A DNA stretch of 64,000 nucleotides, taken from the NCBI GenBank assembly GCA_021397845.1, contig CM038040.1, positions 45,465,088-45,529,087 of the forward strand, in the 5' to 3' direction. Positions 13,901 through 23,983 of the stretch are shown here, piece after piece; positions within the stretch are counted from its first letter, which is position 1; each line of letters begins with the position of its first letter. Both the position numbers and the translations under genes were made by a program. Source of the stretch: Areca catechu (lineage: Eukaryota > Streptophyta > Magnoliopsida > Arecales > Arecaceae). Under the pieces are notes generated by a model. The model was not told the origin of the DNA, searched no databases, and worked only from the letters and a program-made list of their open reading frames with translations.

Positions 13901-16900
13901 ACCAAACTGCCTACAACCTGTAGCCAACAAACATAAATAAGCATGGTGAAGGTTTAGAATCCTAGCCTGTTTCCAGGTTGTCCATAAGACCACAGAATTT
14001 TCCCTTAATATCTAACCATTCTCAATTCAACAGCTAAAGAGCAGCCAAACCTGCCCATGAGTCCTTCCACTAATTTCCAGAAATGGTAAATCCTCAAAGC
14101 ATGCAACAAGCAAAATACCCATGCCCATCACACTGCACCACAGGCATTTCAATCCTGATGATCCTTGCTAGAGGTCCTCATGGTGCTGTGCAAATTGCAA
14201 ACCACAACTGACAAAGTAACAAAGAGTAAAGGGGATGATCATCAAATCAGATAACAGCAGGATCTGATATGGCCTGTCCTTTCCCTTTACTATGCAAAAT
14301 ATAAACATAAATTTAAATCTACAGTAAAGATGCTGATATAATTATCTAAACCTTGAACATATACCAAACCAACCATAGCTGACCAAATTGTGCTCCAAAA
14401 TGCACAAAAATAAATATATCTTAAAAGCGTACTCCAGACCACTCTTCAACTGAAATTAAGATGACAAAGATGATTTTGATGAAATGAAACAAAAAAACAA
14501 AAAAATATTCATTGAAACACGCTTCATATTTAAAAGGTATATATTGCAAAACAAGAGGAGGGGATAATGTAGCACTGTATGTATCAAAGAACAAAAAAGG
14601 CAGTGTTTCTTTGATTGATACTGCAAACAGAAACAAGGATGATAACACCTCATGCTAACCTTTTTCTCAGCATCTCTTCCTTGAGATGCCGGTGGCAAGA
14701 AAGATGGGACATACCTGGAAAAAAAGTTAAGAAAAACTTCAAGAGAATGAATGAAAATCATATATGTATATGCATGAGTATTCAAATGTATGTGAGCATC
14801 TGTGCATGTGAAAGAGGGAGAGGGGGGAAATGGGAAGGACAATGTCACGACCAGAGTGAAACTTTGATCAATTAAAGGCAGAAACTTCAGGAAAAAAATG
14901 CAATTGACAAGTACATGAACTAGAAAGAAAAATATTTTAAAAAATGAGATAATTTAAGGGTGGCAAATCATGACCAAAAAAATGCAATTGACAAGTACAT
15001 GAACTAGAAAGAAAATATTTTAAAAAATGAGATAATTTAAGGGTGGAAAATCATGACCAAACCTGCCTACCAACCTGTAGCCAACACAACATAAATAAGT
15101 CCATGGTTGAATGGTTTAGAATCTAGCCTGTTTAACCCAGGTTGATCCATTTAAGAACACAGAGATTTCCTTAATATCTAACCATTCTCACATATCTTAA
15201 CCCCCTCCACCTCCATCTCTTTCTCATTTCCTCAAAAAACCTGAGCCACCAACCATCAACCTCTTTCCCTCCATTGTATTGCTACCATCTAGAGCTCAAC
15301 CATCTTAGCCACTAGACTCCACCCCCTCTGACTTCAATGTGCTAATCAGTTTACCAAGTCTAAGTCGACCACTCCACCAAGTAGGAGAGCCCCATAAAGA
15401 AGGTGATAGAAAGTGATGAGGAATCGAAACCCACCAACTACGATTACTCCTCCAGGCCATCCCTCTAGGCCCGACTCAAGCCATGTAACTCCACCTTCAC
15501 TTTGATGGTTTTGTGCATTTTTTTTTAGTTGTGGCCACAGCTTCTCCATGGGCATGAAGCCACGACCCTAAACCACATCTCCAAGGTGCTCCCCCATGCC
15601 AGCAAACAACATCATCACCATCAAGTCTAAACAATGCTGACAATAATATCATTTGAGAGCCCAAGTAAATCATGCATTAGGATTTCTAAATGGATCAATA
15701 GAATTTTTTTATTCTTGAATCGTTAACATTGGGTTTGATGTAGTTTTGAGGTTATAGGGTTTGTAGTTTTTTTGGTTGGAGATGGTTGATTGACTAGTTG
15801 TTACAAGATTAATTCACTAGGAGTTCAACTTCTTTATGACAAGAATATTAGATTGATTAATTATTAAATTAGTACTGAAATGGTGATGGCTTAATATGTT
15901 TCTGGGTGGGATTGGGATTGTCTCTCTTTTCTCCCTCTTCTATAATTTTTTTCAACCATGTCAACATAACCTGACTTGGCTTGCTTGTTAAACAAGTTAC
16001 ATGTTGGGTCATGTTACCTCTTTAATAAGTATGTCAGTTCATGTTTGAGTTTTTAACCCATTTGCTTAAACAAGGTTTGGGTGATGGATTTTCTAGAATA
16101 CCCATACCTTCAACCAACCTGAACCCACCAGACCCAACCGATTGCCACCCTTAGTCTAATTTCATATAATAAAGGAAGCAAAATGAGCAATCAAATGCTA
16201 CTAGAAAAATAGACAACACGTGTGTCGCAAGTGAGGATAATGAACAATAATCAGCATAGATAAATTATTTCTTGGCAGTTAGCACTCTAAGCAAGAAATC
16301 TCACCATTTAAACCACATCACTGCCCCAATAGCACTTATAGTTCTTATTAGAATTCAGTAGTATTAGTTTACACTTGATTTCAAAATATTACGTTTGAAT
16401 GTCTTGAAACAAAGACAGCCAATCATAAACATACAAGAAGGGAAAGATCAAAGGAATGTCCACCTACATTTGACTTTAGCAAGAAATGGGATTGGTGTTT
16501 CATAAATAGTTCTGATCTTATTTTAACCAACACATACTAGTAACTGCATTTGAAAAGCATAAGTTGCCTCTGCTCTAAGAAGTGAGCTTATAAAGAAGAA
16601 AATAGAAAAGCACATTTTAACTACCAAAAGCTCTACACATATAAATGTATGATGCACCTTTCTTGACAAAATAAATCATTGTGTAAGTTTTGTTAAAAAA
16701 AACTTGACATTTAAATCAAACAGATTTTAAAGGCCTTCTAATTACAAACATAATTCTCAACCAAGGTTTAGGAATTAGGGATGCCCACATGAACCCACCA
16801 TTTGGAGGCACTTGCCCCATTGCACTTAATGAAAGTTGGAGGGTGTTCTGATTCTCCAGCCTGATACTGAGTGGCTCCTTTATTAGCATGATAGTGCATC

Positions 16901-19900
16901 TATCTCAAAGATTTTTAGTGAATTTTAATCACACAATTGCTGTACCCATGTTGATAGGTTTTAGTGCTATAGCTTAAATCTCCAACATGCAAAAGAATTG
17001 GAACAAGACTAACCTGACATCATCATTTTTTCAACCTCAATGAAATTAACAGCTTTAAGTATCACTAATCATACCATACACTATATAGGTACATGATTTT
17101 CTTGTCCTGATACATTTAACAATATACAATCCGCTCTGCTTTCCATTGCCACCTTTAACTTCCATTGCACAATATTCATCAAGTAAAACCAGAAGAAGGC
17201 ATTCAATTAGAAACTATTATTATCATCATGATCAACTTTCTCCTATGAACGAAATGGGGCTTTACCAAGTGGACGCCCCCTCTATTTAGCAACCAAAGGT
17301 TCTAGGTTCAACCGTTCAAGTATTGATGCAGCATCTCCAAGTATTTAAGCAACATAACCATCGTACGAGTGGGTATCCTTCCCTTTCTCTCAAATTATAT
17401 TAAAAGCAAATAAAAAGACTTCTTTTATCAAAATATTCTTAGCAAATTATTATTTAAGAAAAAAAGAACATTGTACATTAAAATTGAATAGTCCTTACAA
17501 AGAAGTTTTAAGTCACCATCTTGGACTTGGACAAGCATGACTGCAAGAAAGAAAGCATGCATATACTTGGGCAATTATTACAGTGTTTGGTTAAAAAACC
17601 AACCTATGAAATAATAGTTTAAGTAAAGCTCCATCAAGGATTAACATATCATTTGTTCCGGTTGGGGATTGGCACTTTGTGTATTTAGCTGATAATGGCA
17701 CAGAATGCCAAGGAAAAAATTCAAGTTTTGACATGCTAAAATAACCTACTTTATCCAACTTTTACAAAATATAGACTAATCTTAAATGTGTCATACACTC
17801 ATACTTGTTAAAACAAATAAACATAGTTTTTAATAAAAAAAATATAAAAACATAGGATCAGCAATCATTATAGATATCATCATTCATTGTGGTTTAACAT
17901 GAGGATTCTATAGTTTCAATTAATTTATCATGTAAACTACCTTTATGCAACTATTTAAACATTATCAACACAACTAGGCTTAAATTTCTTGATAAAGAAC
18001 TGTAGGGTGATATATAACCATGTTGGCTCATCAGCAACATTTGTAAGTGGTGTATATATCATGGGAAGCTGACAAAATGATAGTACTAGCAAGCTCATAT
18101 TCACTTAACTTATTTTTAACACTTGATACAACATATGATGAATTTTGCAAGGTTCTGTTGCTATTCTAGATGATTTTTGAACTCTTCCACGTTGGTTTGT
18201 TTTCCTTTCTTGTAAGCACTTTAAGACCCTACCTACACATAGGACATGACAAAGCCTGTCTAACTAGATGTCACCCAATAATAAGGCATATCAAAGCAGT
18301 ATGCATCAACATGAACTAGCAGGTACAGTGCAATGGTACACACCCATGCATCAGGCAATAACTGTTGGCATAGTATGTATTGCAGACACAAGATGGCACT
18401 GATGGGAACTTTGACCCTTAACTCTAACCTAGTTCAACTTCACAAGAAAACAAGATTAAAAGACAGAATCTCCTCGGGTAATAATAGAATTAATGATTAC
18501 TGAGTTAAGTGAGAAAGGAATGGACTTCCTCTATATAATGCTATATATGATTTTAAGCTCCTTGGTTATAGACCAGCTCAACAAGTCAAGTCATGGTAGC
18601 TATCAATTCATGCATGTGTGAACATGAAAAATACTGAGGGCCTTTAGAAATTTTTTTTAAAAAAGGGACACTTGACAAGCCGCAATGTACACACCACCAC
18701 TTGCCCAGTGTAACATGGACATGTGCCAAGTGTCTTAGTGTCCAAAAGTGCGGGATAAGGCAGCCTCCAGCATTCTAGGCACATCAACACAACATGCATG
18801 CATGCATGTATATATAGCTCATTGTTTTGATGCTTTCCCAAAAGCGAGAAACTAAAAAGTGGACAGGATGGGGGGGAGAGAAGCAGAGAGAGAAAGAAAG
18901 GGGGGGGAGGGGTGCAATACACTATCTAACAAACAAAATAATAGAATAACCATGAGTCTATGCATGCATGCATGTATATATAGCTCATTGTTTTTATGCT
19001 TTCCCAAAAGCGAGAAAACTAAAAAGTGGAACAGGATGGGGGGGAGAGAAGCAGAGAGAGAAAGAAAGGGGGGGGAGGGGTGCAATACACTATCTAACAA
19101 CAAAAAATAGAATAACATGAGTCTACAAGTTGTTTTAAGTTATCATTAGGTTCATTCAGCTTGCTTAGGATGTTTATAATACTTAAAAATGATAACGGAC
19201 CGTGATAAATTTACATTAAAATTAATGAAGTCTTGCTTAAGTGTTTTAACACTCAAACCGAGTCCTGACACTCCAAAGTAGAAAAAAGAAACTAAATGAT
19301 AGTGCACTTTGCAGAAGCCACCAGGACAATTCAGAGCAAAGTGTTCAGTCCACCATATTTTCACATGCCACATAGCTCCAGGTCTGGTTTTGATAAAAAG
19401 ATACCAAATCCAACAAGGAACTGATGATTTCCATAGTATGCTCACTTTATCTATATAAGTTACACAGTTTATTCTTGTAATTCTATTTTTTTTATAAAGT
19501 GTTAAAAAATCTTTAGTTTTCTCCTATCACCTGCTTCTTGGCTCATTGTGTCACCTTCCACCTAAAAATTCTGCAGCACTGGTCCGCATCCAGCCATCAT
19601 ATGCCGTCATCATCTTTTGCCCCTCCATTCCTCTACTCCTTCCCACATTGATGTCCTCATTAGCCAGGACAAATTCATACAGATCCATACTTGAAAACCA
19701 TAAACATGATAAATACTTGATCCATACTAAAATTCAAAGGAGAAGAGTTGATCCACTACATAATTATTGTCTCACATATTAAATCATGAGTTTCCAAGAG
19801 TTTTTGAAAGTGAAAGGAAAGGAAAAGGCTCGTCACATCAGACATATGTCGCATGATCATCTAAGAACTTACAAATGCCTTCACATGGTCAAGTTCAATT

Positions 19901-21596
19901 TGTTCAAGTAGTTCATTGTGAACCCATATAGATATATAGAAACTGAGTGAATGATAATCAAATCAGGTATTTGAGGAACAGTAGTATCATGCAGCAAACG
20001 CAGAAGCTGAGCTTTTCCTGCTCCTAGGCACATATCATCTCAAATTAGCTTGACCAGGAAAGAAAAACAGGAAATAGACAACTTGCAAGGTAATGAATAG
20101 CAATAAATAATAGCATTGAAGAAATTAGGGGTTTAGAGAGAGGGCATCCTGTTTGCCCACCAAGATTTGCCTATTCACTATTCGATGCTCAAATAAACAT
20201 AAAGATGCCTTAGATGTGCATCTAAAAAAAAGATATGAGAAACATGAAATCAAAGTGTAAGTAGACATTGCTAAAAGAACCTTGAGAAAAACAATGACTT
20301 TGCAGAGGTGAAAATGAGTTACTTGGTAATTGCTCGTAGAATAAAACTGAAGCGGAAAAGAAAAGGTTGCATCTAAAGGTGCAGATTTTGCCAATAGAGC
20401 AAACAAATTATCATCACACTGGTACATCTCGAACAAGAAGAGTGCAATCCCAAATTTAAAAAATTACTATTTCAACTAATGTGGGGATGAAGTAAGCACA
20501 CTATTAAAACTTTGAGAACTCTCATTCATTCCCTTCCTATAAACATCTCAACCGACACCCATGTTATCTTTTGCATGGACATATGTATCATGTATGCATA
20601 CTTTGACTGAACCAATATGGAATTTTCTTCATGACTCTATGAGATTTGCCAAACTTTTACAACCAGCTCCCCATTTACAGTCAACTCATCATGGAAACAA
20701 TAACCAACTTCCTTGCAATGGCAAATTTGGCCAGCAAGGAACTGGCAGTAAGGCTAGGCTGAAATACCAAGTATATAGGAATATTTTATCACATGCTATT
20801 TAGCTCATGCAGCAGGACAGCAACAGTTTTGCTAAGTTAGAAAGTTTCTGCAAAAAGGATCAGGTGGTTTTACATAGTAAAATGCATTGATCTCTAAACA
20901 ACAGATTATATGCCTGTACATAGATGTATATTTTATAAGGTACTGAAATTGATACAAGAAAATTATTCATGGTATTATCTTGCTAGTTCGAAAGTGACAA
21001 GCAGTTAATTGCATTGTAGTCTGATCAAATCAAATGGCACTGTTCGGAACATGGCTACCACCAAGATTCCTCTCTTAAGAATCACAATATATTTAGTTAC
21101 CTACTTCCCTTCTTTGGAACAGATGCCCCATCTCTGGACTTTCCACCTGTCATTGCCGATGAATAAAAAGGCCCATCTTCTTATTAATGCCTCATGTAAT
21201 AAAAAATAACATTCACGCATCCATTGCGAGAAACTAGAAGGTAGAGATCAAAGTAAATAAACCAGTGTGATCAACACTGCATAACACTGACCTTCTGAAT
21301 CGGCCTCAGATTCTCATTAGGTCGACAACTCCTCCTCTAACAAAAGCCTTTGACCCAGGAGTGCTGTCGGCATTGAAAGACTCTACAAACTCGGCCATAG
21401 ACACGAGCAGCTTCATCCTCCTCCCTCTTGAAATTCCACGATCAAGTTTTTTTTTTCCAAAATATATAATTAATAACATAGTCAGCCCGGAGTTCGAAAA
21501 CAATAAAACGGAGGGGCCGAGCTTTCTTACCTTCTTCCTGGCCTCTTCTGCTTCCCTGTGTCTGTGGAAAGGGATCTTCTTCTGAGACGATCCCAT
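3120..21596 (-). CDS. RRC1: RRC1/SR140-like splicing factor (U2 snRNP-associated SURP protein), 5' half with RRM, several frame breaks
   Basis: Homologue of plant RRC1 and animal U2SURP/SR140, nuclear SR-like proteins that act in pre-mRNA splicing; RRC1 is needed for phytochrome B signalling in Arabidopsis. Exons seen: 21531-21596 (start MGSSQKKIPFHRHREAEEA), 21292-21426 (AEFVESF, KAFVRGG), 14660-14714 (YVPSFLPP), 10572-10718 (basic, ILEELKFEQELREK), 7610-7724 (SRFDELPDD), 7371-7535 (RRM core TFGRFGPIASVKIMWPRT, RNCGFVAFM), 3419-3531 (YEYELKLGWGK), 3120-3191 (TVILSGP, NQNSEL). Introns are GT-AG. The SURP and CID domains lie outside the window. Exon 2 has an extra G near 21395 and a missing C near 21320. 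Exon 5 lacks one C before the Tyr-Val-Gly-Asn of RNP2. Exon 6 lacks one T just before the RTFGRFG motif. The phases of exons 2 to 3 and 4 to 5 do not fit, so at least one small exon is unlocated. Family assignment is firm; whether the gene is intact or the sequence is faulty is open. Confidence 0.85.
4342..4850 (+). mobile_element. Dispersed non-autonomous repeat, copy 2
   Basis: Begins ttaggttcgcagaaccgata and continues with accagcca and ggcatagcaaaaacaag, in the same order as the copy at 8.6 kb. A GA-rich tract follows at 4433-4620. The right end is not sharply defined. It lies inside the intron between the exons at 3419-3531 and 7371-7535 of the left gene. Confidence 0.45.
8607..9150 (+). 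mobile_element. Dispersed non-autonomous repeat, copy 3
   Basis: Starts aaaatcaaggtttgccaaac, the same terminal motif seen in reverse complement at 56.54-56.56 kb. It continues with accagcca and ggcatagcaaaac, then a GA-rich tract (8707-8880). The overlapping Arg/Glu/Gly-rich and Leu/Ser/Pro-rich frames come from the purine run and are not considered coding. The right limit is uncertain. Confidence 0.45.
9151..10571. other. Intron sequence without recognisable genes
   Basis: Lies between exons 4 and 5 of the left gene. 9186-9680 is a pyrimidine-rich, CCA-rich stretch with two overlapping low-complexity ORFs that look like transposon or simple-sequence translations. 9940-10080 is AT-rich. The ORF at 10083-10340 has no recognisable motif. 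Nothing else is seen. Confidence 0.4.
10836..10904. repeat. Compound microsatellite (CA)n(CG)n(CA)n(TA)n(GA)n
   Basis: Runs of ca, cg, ca, ta and ga dinucleotides follow each other directly in an intron of the left gene. The open frames read across it on both strands are artefacts of the repeat. Confidence 0.95.
11346..12190. mobile_element. Harbinger/Tourist-like MITE, 845 bp
   Basis: The terminal inverted repeats are ggtagtgtttggatg at the left and, in reverse complement, gatagtgtttggatg at the right. Both sides are flanked by TAA (11343-11345 and 12191-12193), the three-base target duplication typical of PIF/Harbinger. The outer parts mirror each other (ggaatagg near the left end, attcc near the right). 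The centre (11530-11950) is very AT-rich with repeated atatcataataataaatta units. No transposase is present, so the element is non-autonomous. Confidence 0.8.
13594..13647 (-). pseudogene. Second copy of RRC1-like exon 3, one base short
   Basis: Same exon as 14660-14714 (YVPSFLPPASQGRDAEKK), with identical splice sites: a pyrimidine-rich tract and CAG acceptor upstream, and a gttagcatg donor downstream. It is 54 instead of 55 bp because a TTT run has become TT, which would shift the frame after Pro-Ser. It lies in the downstream copy (in the sense of transcription) of a roughly 1.06-kb tandem duplication. Either it is a duplicated exon that has decayed, or it is an uncorrected read segment. 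Confidence 0.7.
14892..15058. repeat. 83-bp tandem repeat (two copies) at the left end of a hAT-like element
   Basis: Two adjacent copies (14892-14975 and 14976-15058) run from aaaaaaatgcaattgac to tcatgacc. Both contain taagggtgg. Copy A of the larger duplication has only one such unit, so this small duplication is specific to copy B. Confidence 0.85.
15038..16153. mobile_element. hAT-like non-autonomous element, about 1.1 kb
   Basis: Left end taagggtggaaaa (taagggtggcaa in the neighbouring duplicate). Right end ttgccaccctta, its reverse complement. The flanks agataatt and gtctaatt share taatt, which may be a decayed 8-bp target duplication. The inside is rich in aacctg and ccaacc words and has no long ORF. 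The superfamily is inferred from the terminal sequence type only. Confidence 0.5.
16154..18792. other. Intron sequence without recognisable genes
   Basis: AT-rich, with many stops in all frames. Part of the long intron between the exons at 14660-14714 and 21292-21426 of the left gene. One small exon of that gene should lie somewhere in 14.7-21.3 kb, but I could not identify it. Confidence 0.4.
18793..19125. repeat. Tandem duplication, about 166 bp per copy
   Basis: Copy A is 18793-18960 and copy B is 18961-19125. Both begin with catgcatgcatg and tatatatagctcattg, contain a G-rich run (gatggggggg and aggggggggagggg), and end with catgagtcta. Almost all differences are one-base length changes in runs (gagaaac against gagaaaac, gtggacag against gtggaacag). 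Confidence 0.9.
19126..21291. other. Intron sequence without recognisable genes
   Basis: Continuation of the long intron of the left gene. ORFs on either strand (for example 19152-19445 and 20125-20436) are not recognisable and lack convincing coding bias. Confidence 0.4.
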
Positions 21597-22330
21597 CTTC
21601 TCACCAGATTCTACAACCCAAGAAGCAAAACAAAAAATATATATGTATCATAAATCTCAAAAGATGCGCAGGCTGGATCTTAGAGATCCACAAACAAAGG
21701 AAAAGACGTCCTGGGAAAAACCTCCGACAAATTTTATCGTTTCTGGCAATATCGTGTGAGCTCGGGACGATCAGAAAAAGGTAACAAAAGGGGGCATTAT
21801 CTACAACAAAAGCTAGCGTAATCGAGACAGCTAGGTAACCTGGAGTTCAGATGATGAGAGCAGAGTACCTTAGGATCGATATGGGTTTCGATCGCTGCGA
21901 AGAGATCTAGGGTTTCTTGAGCTTCTCGAGCGCGCGCGACGGGGGCGAGGAGATATCGAAGGAGGCGCTTAGCATGCACCTGGATCTACAGGGCATCTCC
22001 TGCCTAAAATTCTGAGACCGAGCAAGTTTAAGGCCCATTCCAAACTTTCTGACTCGAACAAGTTGAAGCCAGACCGGACTTGGCCCAACCATCACGACCA
22101 AGTGCGACCCGTCGGGGGACAGAGCTTGGGCCTCGGTGGCAGGTCCAGGACAGAGCTGGCGTCACGATTGGTCGACAGGATGAGGGTCCTTTCGGTTTTT
22201 TACTGGGTAAAACAGAGGATAAGGCTTTGGGGCCTGTGAAGCAATGCTGGTTAGGTGTGGTCTCGTCAAAGGTCGGAGGGTTTGAGCTAATTTCTGCATC
22301 GGCTGGAATTACGGATGCATTTGATTTGCA
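21597..22330 (-). promoter_or_regulatory. 5' leader and promoter region of the RRC1-like gene
   Basis: Sequence upstream of the start codon at 21594-21596. A telo-box AAACCCTA lies on the minus strand at 21908-21915, next to a GC-rich stretch (cgcgcgcgacgggggcgagg) typical of a plant transcription start region. No TATA box is obvious. The exact start site cannot be read from sequence. Confidence 0.45.
21908..21915 (-). promoter_or_regulatory. Telo-box AAACCCTA
   Basis: TAGGGTTT on the plus strand is AAACCCTA on the strand of the RRC1-like gene, about 310 bp before its start codon. Telo-boxes are common in 5' leaders of plant genes for translation and RNA processing. Confidence 0.55.
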
Positions 22331-22656
22331 TAAATCAAAATGGCCATATTCCCATAATATTTGATTTGTGAATGGAATCGTGATTGGATTCAAAATAGAA
22401 TTTAATATTATAAAGAGTCGAGGTTGGATTTTGAGGGATTGAAATATTCTCAGTCATCTTTGAAATCAGAATAAAGGACTGGAACATTATCGATCTATCT
22501 TAAAATCAGAATGAAAATAACTTTCAAATAAATCTTAAAATAAGAATCATTAGTTTTCATTTCTATTTAAGAGTTCACTTTCTTCAACTAAATATGCCCT
22601 CCAAATAAATAGGAAATAGCATTGTATCTGAGAGAGAAAGTCTAGCGAGTTCGTTC

Positions 22657-23907
22657 ATGAGAGAGAAAGGTAAGCAACCTGTTAGGGTTTCCTCCAATCT
22701 CTTCGATGAGAGGGAAGAGGGGACTAGGAGAGGCAGAAAAAGGCCTATCAATAATGTTCTTCAACAGAGGGTACAAATCTCGTCTATCGAAAGGATATTA
22801 GCTCAGTTCAGCACTTCTCAACTATTTCGGAGTCGACGAATGGGTCAGATGAAGAAGCCGAAACTACTAAGGAGCATCAGCGATCTTCGACGGGAGTGCA
22901 AGGCAGTTCAAAAGGCATTCCTGAAGATACCTTTGGTGCTACTCGACGGTCGGATCCGGTGCCTCGAGGATCCACAGCAAGAGCTCAAGTAGGGAAATAA
23001 GGATCGATGGTGGGAGCTAGACGAAACTGGTCACAAGTGGTTCAAGGAACAAGAAAATTTCTGGGAGTTATCTCGAGCTACAACTGACGATATTGCAATC
23101 CGGAGAAAAGGTTCTTCTGGGTCATTGCATTCATAGCGGATGAGTAAATATGCTAGATCTAAACTAAAGTCTGCTCTTGTGGAAGGTTTTTAGGGAAGGA
23201 TTTCCTACTGATTATATCCAAAAAGAGCTTAAGGTCCGTTGGGGCCTAACCGGGCATTTCTCCATTTTTCATTATATGATGGGTATTTTGCGTTCCGGTT
23301 TCAATCGGAGAATGAAAAGGACAAGGTGCTGGGAAATAGCCCCTGGTCTCTGGTTGGCCAATTATTGGCTTTAGAGGAATGGCGACCAAATTTTAAGCTT
23401 AGCCGTGATGGAGTTCATCAGGCTAGGGTGTGGGTTCGGTTGCCAGATTTACCAATGGATCTTGGGGACAAAAAAAAATTCTAAGATAGCCTCTACTATG
23501 GGCAAACCTCTATGCTGGATGAATGGACCAGAGAATATACCGTATGGAGTATGCCCGGGTATGTGTGCAATAGATGCTTCCCAACCTATATATCCTGGTT
23601 TAAAATAAAGATAAACATGAGAGCCTATGGCAGGAGTTCATTTATAAGGAATTGCCAGAAATATGTTACACTTGTGGTCATATCCTCCCAGTCTCTACTG
23701 CTTCTTGTAAATGTTCCAAACTTCGGAACAATACGGAACAAACCTGTGTATGGGCCTTGGCCTAGAGCTGCCAGAGTCTTGGTGCAAAGCCAAGCACTTG
23801 AGGACATTAGGAGGACCAATACTTCTTCTCAAAAAGGGATCAAAATCAATGGGATTCATAGCAAAAATATTCTAAACGTACATCTCCTATTAAACAAACT
23901 CCTATAG
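22657..23907 (+). pseudogene. Decayed LINE-type ORF1 (DUF4283 plus CCHC zinc knuckle)
   Basis: Pieces in shifting frames give the order expected of plant LINE ORF1 proteins. An N-terminal basic part starts at 22657. A DUF4283-like core spans about 23177-23480 (FAFRFQSENEKDKVLG, PWSLVGQLLALEEWRPNF, ARVWVRLPDLPMD). A zinc-knuckle region lies at about 23630-23720 (YKELPEICYTCGHI). Several frameshifts and stops break it. There is no endonuclease or reverse transcriptase after it: the sequence stops being LINE-like shortly before a copia LTR at 23984. It is not expected to be functional. Confidence 0.7.
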
Positions 23908-23983
23908 CACCACAGAGCTAGCCTACTGGCTTCGTTTTGCTCTCTTGATGCAACAACAAAGCGACAACCATGTTATACACATT

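Larger units (their letters stand above)
12964..15189. repeat. Tandem duplication, about 1.06-1.16 kb per copy, containing an exon
   Basis: Copy A runs from about 12964 to 14021 and copy B from about 14022 to 15189. Both start with cagctaaa(a)gagcagcc and end with taaccattctca. Over the first 900 bp I find no base substitutions; the copies differ by about a dozen indels in short runs (for example caaaatcag against caaatcag, and aacaaaaagc against aacaaaaaaggc), and copy A is usually the shorter. Each copy includes one copy of RRC1-like exon 3 and the left end of the hAT-like element. Confidence 0.9.
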
